Source of the DNA: Macrocystis pyrifera
Taxonomy: Eukaryota; Sar; Phaeophyceae; Laminariales; Laminariaceae
NCBI GenBank assembly: GCA_031763025.1
Contig: JASSKH010000030.1
Span: 7,202,130-7,266,129, forward strand
Direction of reading: 5' to 3'
Length of the DNA stretch: 64,000 nucleotides
Shown: positions 56,220 through 64,000 of the stretch, one piece after another
Layout of the letters: every line of letters begins with the position of its first letter
Numbering within the stretch: position 1 is the stretch's first letter
Notes under the pieces: model-generated
The model's input: the letters and a program-made list of their open reading frames with translations, nothing else
Database searches by the model: none
Told to the model about the DNA's origin: nothing
Position numbers and translations under genes: made by a program

Positions 56220-58990
56220 GTTGTGGACGGTGGCGATATCTCTCGTTGCCTCGACACCCCTCCTGCCGATGTCGCGGACGACTTTTCGAGTTTACATCAC
56301 CGTTCAGTTTTCGCGACGGGCTCCCTCGTAGAACCAATACTTGTTTTGTGATTGTTTAAACCTCTTGGAACCCCAGAGGGGAAAAATAGACGGTATGGGC
56401 AACGATGACAAAAAGCACCCGCCAAAGCGTGATTGCGGGATAACACGAAAGCATGGGTGTCCGAGTTACGATGCAAGGGGTCGTACCGCACGGGCCCGGC
56501 ATGATCCTACGCCTACCTTCTGCTCGCTCAAGCTGTTAGTAAACGGTTTGAGTGACAACAACGCTATCATCGTTTTGATCGCTATCTTTTAAAAGGGGTC
56601 CAAAAAGCGGTCCATACAAGTATCATCGCATGCATGCGCGCATTGTTACTTGTGGAAACCCCTTCAGTACCTCCCTTCCTGTGCCAGCAATTATACGTGA
56701 GTCGTAACGCGTGAAAATCGGGTGATCCGTTTCGCAGAGACAATTAAACACGATAGTGCCCACTGCACCCCCCCAGGTCCCGCAAGACCACTAACTACGC
56801 CGTGAGTGACATGTGGTGTGACGTTGAAGTGGTCCTAGCGATACTATAGCGAAGTATTGGCTCATTTACACCGGGCACGGAGGAGACACAGCTCGACCCC
56901 TGGTTTGTTCCGTCGCGCTGTTCACAGCACTTGCCGAACTATATGTCGTCGCCACGAGGGCAACGATCATCTAGCATCATGGCGTGGTTCGACACGGGGT
57001 TAAGGCCGACCCCCGATCCCGAACTTCAGTAAAACCGAAACACGCCGTGTCATTGACCTTTCTCAAGCGTCTTCACCATTCTTTCGCTTCGATCGAACCA
57101 TATACATTGTGCCATCGTTTCAAGAACTCCACACGGGCATCATGCGATACAACTCCGTCATGAGGTGTCAATTCGTGTACCCACCGAACAAGGCCAACAT
57201 ATTCCTACAATAACATGGCTAGTGGAAGTGACTCTGAGCTCTAGTCCCCTATACCTTCCAACTGCGTGAGGTGCTGCATTTATTGAAAGGCGTTACACGC
57301 GAGATACCACACGTTATTCAAGACGCTACCGACGGGACAGGAAGCAAAACATCCGACCGGTAGTAGAATGGAACGAAACTACCGCGGCTCCGTTTTTCAC
57401 CGTAGCCCCACAGCGCAATATATGCTACGGCTTGCGGTCACCGAATCGTTTACATTCGCCATTTTCCGCTGCACAAGCAATACTGTCTCAAGCGGTTTGT
57501 AGCCAACTGAACCCACAGCCTCCGCACAATTATTTGTCCAAATGAAATCGCGCAGTAGAGGTCAATAGCGACGGAGGGGCAATCAATCTCCAGGCGTCCC
57601 GCCCGTCACCGATAATGCCGGCCGGGTGCTGGCAAGTCGTCATTCTGTAGCGAAACTGTTGGCCGACCTCTGTGTTGAGACTGCTGCTCCTGCTGATGCG
57701 AACCGCGTCGGGCCACTTGCGGCGTTTCGACGGCTGGGTCGACCCAACGGCACTATATGTTAGACGGCCCTATGCCCCTATCTCACCGAAAAAGTACCCT
57801 ATATAGCATGAACGTGTGCGTGTGTGCTCGTGCCTGCGTACACTACATGCTCCCCAACGCCTTTTATGCTGTCGCATGCGCGGCGGACTGCCCTCGCCGT
57901 TTTCTTTGCGAACGCTATGAGACCGCCCAACCCGGCCGAGTTGCATGTACCGGAATATTCTCCGCCTTTGCATACTACTCAGGAGAAAATATACAGACGT
58001 CATAGCTAGAGGCTGTGGGTGGGTAATGCACTACTGACAGGACACCGATGCATTGGGAACAATCCTAAGCTTTAGCTTGATTCACAAAATATTGCCCCTC
58101 TAGCTCAAGTATAACGATGCGGTCCCTCCGAGCGGCGGAACCCTTGGTCCGATCTCCCAAATGCAGCCTCCTAGTGCACCAGTCCCCTAAAAGCGCATTC
58201 CAGTGGGTTCTTCGAATAAATCCTGATCGTAACAACCATCTAGTTGATTTTGGTCGGTATTTATGTTTGCCCCCGTTTGACTGAACTCCCGAGGCCGTTC
58301 ACAGCGGGCGAGCGAATAACGTGACTGAAAATGCGTTCAGCGGGGCAAGACCTTCCGTGCGGGCGTGCTAATCGATGGCACATACCACCCCCCTACTACG
58401 TAGTAGCAGTTACGTTTGGCGTTGCTCACGCTTAATGTCGCAGCAGAACAATGCCCCCCCCCCCTCCCTCCCCCCCCCCTCCCTCCCCCTCCCCACCTTC
58501 CACCGTGCACCCGATCCTACCATGGGCGAGCATGCCTTCCATTCTGGGTGGAACTATAAGGACCGCTTGGCCTTATCTTTAAACATTCTTCATAGTTACG
58601 ATCAGACTGGCATAGCTTTGTTTCTGCTGACCGACTGCTGCAACGGTGGGGGTGGGGCTACCCCTATTTTCACTACGCGTACCGCCTTAACCCTATTAGC
58701 GCTGCGGTCTTGTATCGAGAACAAACCACATAATTTTCAAGTAGTTTGTCCCCAAAACGGGACCGCGGTCCTAACACGGTCAATGCCACTCGGACGAGAG
58801 GGTCTGGACATTACCCAAAATGGGATGGCTTGAAACTATTTTGTTGACGAAACGAAACAAAAATAATCGCACGGTGGTGCGTGTCGCGAAACCCAGAAGG
58901 ACAAAAGCTTTTGACTGCGAAGAAATAGAGGGAGTCACTCGGCCGACCGAGTGGCTCCTGAGCGAGTGAAAGCAAATAACGTAAAAGTGA
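56220..58990. other. Region without recognised gene
   Basis: Contains a diverged repeat copy (56355-56590, related to 335-560) and C-rich simple sequence at 58450-58500. The stretch 56600-57750 shows nothing I can name. Confidence 0.4.
58696..58774. mobile_element. M2 foldback element (diverged)
   Basis: GCGCTGCGGTCTTG ... TTTGTCCCCAAAACGGGACC GCGGTCCTAA; the right arm is well matched and the left arm weak. Confidence 0.55.
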
Positions 58991-59014
58991 CCCCCCCCCC
59001 CCATGTTTCATGTA

Positions 59015-59525
59015 TAGGTTGGGTTGGCGTCGGTTGGCAACGGCACTGTAAAGCATTCCGCTCACTACGTGAGCTAGGCAACCAGGGAACCGTTTTATTC
59101 ATTTCTGGCGGTCGGTCACAGCTGTCGATCGAGTTTTAGATAATTTGTGCGGGGTCGAGAACCTTAACTCCGCACAAGGGGAATTATCGCATCGCGTAGT
59201 GTTTATGGTAAGGCACCCACGAGGCCGTTACATAGTACCCCCATTGCTGTCTCTGGAAGTGGCCACACCGAAATTTATATTACCTCATTGAAGCTGTCAT
59301 CCGTGTGCAAGTTCGCCTTCCAAGCGGGTTTTAGTAGGATGCAGCTCACCCACCATGCTACTCGCCAAACACCTCACGGCGCTTCGCGCTTGGTGCAAGC
59401 AAGCAATGTTTGCCTGGTCGGTGAAAATCCGACGTGCTCCGTCCAGGCATTGCAGGGATGCGAGGATCTATGGTCAACGACTACGGCCATGCATGATATC
59501 GAGTACACCCCCTACCCCCCCCTAC
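59015..59525 (+). repeat. P-family repeat, copy 8 (reference full-length copy)
   Basis: GGTTGGGTTGGCGTCGGTTG to GATATCGAGTACACCCCC. A run of 13 C (58990-59002) precedes it, separated by ATGTTTCATGTATA, and C-rich sequence follows. Non-coding, about 510 bp. Confidence 0.82.
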
Positions 59526-62290
59526 CGCACGTAGCCTTGGTTACCCGTTGACCTATGCGTGACAGGCAACGCACATCGTTAAAACCAGGCATTTCGTTTT
59601 CATGGCCAATTTTCGAATCTATGGTGTTCACGGAGTTTAGTGTGGCGTGTCTTCTTTTGTTGGCGGTGGCATGAGGTTGAGCTAAATTCCAAATCGCTAC
59701 TCGTAATAACGCACATCTTGCCCCCCCCGTGAAGCATTTTTGTCATCGCGGTGCCAATCTGGGTACACTAGTGTTATAGCTGTACCTCACTCGGTTTTTT
59801 TATCTTGTCGTCCGGGATGGTCGGCATCACATGCCCGGGCTTTAGGTGCCTGACACAGTAGTGTTCCAAGACACAAAACAGATATCCCGTAAATACGCAT
59901 GGTAAAATAGAACCCGTACGGTGTAAACCACTTCAAAACGCGGTGCTTCGATCTTCGGCCCTATATGGTACATTCCCCGCTTTATTTTCGCTACCTGTTT
60001 CATCTCGACCGTGGGCCCTTCTCGCGGCATCCGCAGATTAGATCTCGGCGACGCGGGGATGGTAGCAACCAACCAAATGACAGTAGCACGTACGCGATGG
60101 TACCGTGTGTGCGTGGACGCCGTTGACGACAGAAGTTCACCCTAAACTTTCTGAGGCTCCTATGTCCCCCCAAGGTATAATGCGGAAATCCGACGGGGAC
60201 GAACATATCAATACTGATGCTGCACGCATCTCGTACGTGTACGTACACAATATACCCAACAATGAAGAGCACAAGTTACACACTCGTACAGGGTCTGTCG
60301 AGGTCTGGAAGATGAGGCGCCCATGAGGACGCCGTGGTGGCTCTGAAATTGTTTTTTTTAACCAGAATGTGATACCTCTATCGTAGAAGGCCTCCGTGTT
60401 AGCACGTTTCTCTTCTCTTTGTGCTTCAAACCTGCCTCCCTTTATCTTCATCCTTTGACCGCTAAGAGTAAGTCTTCAATCGCCGCTTTTCATTTTTTGC
60501 TTTCGCTTGTTCTGTTGCTCGGGACGCGCTTGCATCTGTATTCGTATGCCTACTTCCTGGGCACCTAGCACGCCTCTTCGTTGCCTCCCTTTTAGTTCTT
60601 CCGTTTGTGTCTTGTTAGTAGCAGTCAGCGCTGACTACTACACATAATAGTTCAGTGGTGATGGCGTACATCTAACACTAATGTTCGACTCGACGGTTTG
60701 ACGGAATAACTCAGTAGACTACAGCAGTAGTACGTGACTTTTGAGCGGTGTCACGTGCAGCAGGGTGGCCACCTTTATATACATGTTTTTTTTCTCTGCC
60801 GCTCAGACCCACTCGGCCGAGTGCCCATCAACAATAAATACCCTAAGGTATTTACAGTCTTACGAACATTTCACGCATTTAGGGTCTTACCAATATTCCC
60901 GTGGCATTGTTCAGTACGCTGTCTGCGCGTAAAATTTTTGTCTAATTCCATTTTGTGAGTGAGAGACTAAGTCAGTTTCCCCGAGTGGCCTAAACGCGGC
61001 AGTGAAGAAAGGGACTAGCTCTTCTGCCAGCCATTCCTTCCTTCCGTCCTTCCTCCCTATGACTTCCTTCCTTGAGTATCAGACGCGGATGTGTGCCTTG
61101 CGAGTTCATCCGTTTTCCTAACACCCCCTTGATGACATCTCCAACTCTCCATGACCATTGCAGTCGTCTAGACTATTTACACGATGTGTGTCTTCTGCTT
61201 CCTATCAATCGTGTCGCGTGATTATTCTGACAACGGGAACGCGGGGATCGTGCACTCCGTTTGTAGTTTTTTTTCTGGATTCCCATCTCACTATCCCTAT
61301 CTGTGGTCCCATCCGATGCATGCTCGTACGATAGTAGGGGTGCACCTGCAATTTTCTGAGGCTCCTCACTAGAAAAGCTCTGTGACTCTCGCCCAAAAAA
61401 TGGGGTTTGACAGAAAAAAGTGCACACATATTAGTAACCCGACGAGCACTCCCGTGGCCTACGAGGTATACATGAAAAAAAAACTGCAAAAACGAACGAT
61501 ATTGGGTCGTTCTTCACTGCCCTTAAGGAGCCCCCTCAGCCAGAACTTTTGCCTTGTGAAGCAAATAAATGCTACCCCTATCGCAGCACGCGCTTCTCGC
61601 ACCCCATCCCAATATACCAGTCTCCGGTCCCGTCCCGATACACCTACTGGTATATGCGACACCGTCCCACTATTCCAATGTCCCTGGTGCTTCGTGCTTG
61701 GAATGTGTAGAATATATCATGAATGCGTTGCTACCCGTGGCACGGCACGGAACATATAATGCGGTTGTTGTTGCAGTTTTGCTCTTGTTGTTCCTGCCTT
61801 ACACGTTCACAAACCGTAATTTAGTTGTTCTTCTACAGCTTTATTCATCGACGTCCTGTTGCCTATAGAGTCCGTACCCGCACAAGTAATTCTGTCTGAA
61901 TAGAGCAGATACCTGACACCTACCTGTGATTGGCGTATGTTCGTCCGTGATCATAACAGCAAGAAACGGGAGACACATGGAAAAGAGATACCCTGTTAAT
62001 GCTCGAGACACCCTCGTATGTAAAATCTCGCAAAATGCTTATACATACCGTACACCACCTAAGGCGAATCACCCCTCCCCCCCCGGATGAATTTCCGAGA
62101 TGAGTTTTCTCGGAGATTAGGGGGGCGTAGACACAACGGAAATGACGGGAGTTCGGAGCATCTCGTCGAGATCTCTCCATAGACGCAGCTCTCGGCGTTT
62201 GCACCGTTTCCGTTGTCGAGAAAACTAACTTGAGAATTCGTCGGAGAGGGTGTGCTATCTTGCATGTTAGTGCTGTAGTATACGATACCA
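59526..62290. other. Region without recognised gene
   Basis: Holds a possible F-family copy at 61375-61600 (ending AATGCTACCCCTATCGCAGC) and a GTCAGCGCTGAC palindrome at 60627. Short ORFs only. Confidence 0.4.
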
Positions 62291-62363
62291 CTCTGGGCGA
62301 AAATGTAAGAACCGCTTGATCTTTTTATTAATCGCTAAGCGGCCCTTGCATTTTCGCCCAGAG
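62291..62363. mobile_element. M3 foldback element, best copy
   Basis: CTCTGGGCGAAAATGTAAG pairs almost perfectly with TTGCATTTTCGCCCAGAG, with AACCGCTTGAT opposite ATCGCTAAGCGG. A 73-bp hairpin with no coding capacity. Confidence 0.85.
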
Positions 62364-62729
62364 CATATAATATGTCGTGCCACAGGCACATGTTATGCGG
62401 TATGTTGTTATCTCCTGGTTGTATCATATAGTACATACGAAAGCACAAACAAGTGGACACACCAGCGGATCCCTCTTACGTATTTTGTTTCAGCATTTTT
62501 ACGGTGGGAGCGCTGTCATCGCATGCGATTGATCACAATCGACCGCGCGATTCAATCAACATGACAGCTGCTAAAAGGTTGTGATATTTTCTCGGTTTTT
62601 TCATAACGTCTTTTACCGGTTATATCCCCCGTCACATGGACAAGTTTTGTACACTACTGTAGATAGATGATAGCGAGCAAACGATCGCTATCCTAGGAGA
62701 ACATAACGTTTCTATGTAGCATGTACAAA

Positions 62730-62853
62730 AAAGTACTGAGCGCCCAATGTTGGAGGTGTATCTACTGGGAGTAGGAACGGTGCTCCGTCTCGAAAGGGAT
62801 GCGTGGTCAATGGTCAAATGACTAAGGCAAACAACAACTGAGCACCCTCCGCC
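62730..62853 (+). repeat. Q-family repeat, copy 5
   Basis: AATGTTGGAGGTGTATCTAC, CTCCGTCTCGAAAGGGATGC, GTGGTCAATGGTCAAATGAC and CTGAGCACCC align with the 51025 and 7957 copies. This copy lacks long C tracts. Confidence 0.72.
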
Positions 62854-63194
62854 ACAACAGAAAAAACCGGACGTGCGACCTGCTCATGGCATAAGTTAGC
62901 TGTGGTTGGCTTCGCACAAACTACAGTAGTATATGACAAGAGGGCTGCATGCCTCACCAGGGATTTAGATAGGCCGGTTCATATGAGACACGTACTACAG
63001 TATGTATGCTTCACTGTCGCGTCGGCTGTGACCACGTGGACACACGCTACCACATAATAACTTGTTGCCCATACAGTACGTGCTATAATGTTTGTCTCTA
63101 TGGGTAGGAACCAGCGCGGAGCCTGCGTGTGCTGGAATGACGCTGGGGTACAAAATAGCGTGGCCCCGACAACAAAGTAAAAATTGATGATTGA

Positions 63195-63282
63195 CCCTTT
63201 TAGAACTGCAGTCCCGTTTTGAGACAAGCCACTAAAGTTATATAAGTAGTTTGTCCCGAAAACGGGCCTGCGGCCCTAAAAG
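63195..63282. mobile_element. M2 foldback element in duplication copy 1
   Basis: CCCTTTTAGAACTGCAGTCC CG pairs with CGGGCCTGCGGCCCTAAAAGG; arms about 33 bp around an AT-rich centre. Confidence 0.8.
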
Positions 63283-63613
63283 GATGAACAAAAAATAGTC
63301 AACAAACAAGGCGAGAGTGTCCAACAAAAATATGCGTTCGAACCGAGTCTCAAATTGAATCCGGTGTCCTCGTTGACGCCATGTACAAATGGGGCTACAA
63401 GACACAGAATGTCCGTGTTTTCGATAGGCACCGCCCCAGTGGCAGAAGTTACGAAGACCATTGCAGAGAATATGATAACTTGTTGCCCATACAGTACGTG
63501 CTATAATGTTTGTCTCTTATGGGTAGGAACCAGCGCGGAGCCTGCGTGTGCTGGAATGACGCTGGGGTACAAAATAACGTGGCCCCGACAACAAAGTAAA
63601 AATTGATGATTGA

Positions 63614-63701
63614 CCCTTTTAGAACTGCAATCCCGTTTTGAGACAAGCCACTAAAGTTATATAAGTAGTTTGTCCCGAAAACGGGCCTGCGGCCCTAAAA
63701 G
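63614..63701. mobile_element. M2 foldback element in duplication copy 2
   Basis: Same as 63195-63282 with one arm substitution (CTGCAATCCCG). Confidence 0.8.
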
Positions 63702-64000
63702 GATGAACAAAAAATAGTCAACAAACAAGGCGAGAGTGTCTATCAAAAATATGCGTTCGATCCGAGTCTCAAATTGAATCCGGTGTCCTCGTTGACGCCA
63801 TGTACAAATGGGGCTACAAGACACAGAATGCCCATGTTTTCGATAGGCACAGCCCCAGTGGCAGAAGTTACGAAGACCATTGCAGAGAATAAGAGCCTGC
63901 GACAAAAAAAATCGACACGTACAGCCCCCGCCGATGGATGTGGGGGAAGAACGGCGACCAAGTGTTCCCCGCAGCATACATAGACCGAGGCTCTTAATCA

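Larger units (their letters stand above)
63055..63891 (+). repeat. ~418-bp tandem duplication
   Basis: Two adjacent copies (period 418-419) differ at only a few positions, including one inserted T near 63507 and an A near 63521 region. Each copy carries an M2 foldback. Confidence 0.93.

Overview
This window is eukaryotic nuclear DNA. It has spliced genes with GT-AG introns, Ty1/copia retrotransposons, many small inverted-repeat elements and very long microsatellites. The best guess for the source is a flagellate-bearing stramenopile, with a brown alga (Ectocarpus-like) most likely. That rests on intron density, GC-rich exons, a flagellar gene and general repeat style, and it is inference. There is no bacterial-style operon, CRISPR array or rRNA.

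The only gene I recognise with high confidence is a plus-strand homologue of CFAP61 (FAP61), a component of the calmodulin- and spoke-associated complex at the base of radial spoke 3 in motile cilia. Twelve exons between about 904 and 18786 give roughly 1,050 residues. Exons 2-7 and 10-12 join in consistent phase; the exon 8/9 join is uncertain. The N-terminal acetyltransferase-like part lies upstream of the window. One intron uses a GC donor, and the junction near 15690-15830 needs either a small intron or a one-base indel. The introns are filled with repeats.

From 20655 to about 34000 two copia elements lie on the minus strand. The first (20655-27438) has paired 278-bp LTRs and a 5-bp target duplication, but its gag-pol is frameshifted and its gag is split by a MITE. 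The second (28227-33957) has lost detectable LTRs and the catalytic half of its reverse transcriptase. The stretch 34-42 kb is decayed, with minisatellites and unrecognised short ORFs. At 44187 begins the signal-peptide exon of a cysteine-rich secreted protein resembling the folate-receptor-like N-terminus of HIPL/HHIP-like proteins. Possible later exons lie at 45-48.5 kb, including one inside a 344-bp tandem duplication. From 49 kb to the end I find only repeats and unrecognised sequence.

The repeat landscape is the most unusual part. Two short dispersed families (called P and Q here) are flanked by homopolymeric C tracts at one or both ends. A roughly 109-bp MITE family (M1) has at least ten copies, one nested in another with a visible TA duplication. 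Two other foldback families (M2, M3) occur, there are two arrays built on short palindromes, and the palindromic 9-mer TACCWGGTA is scattered through 43-56 kb. All family names P, Q, F and M1-M3 are local labels.
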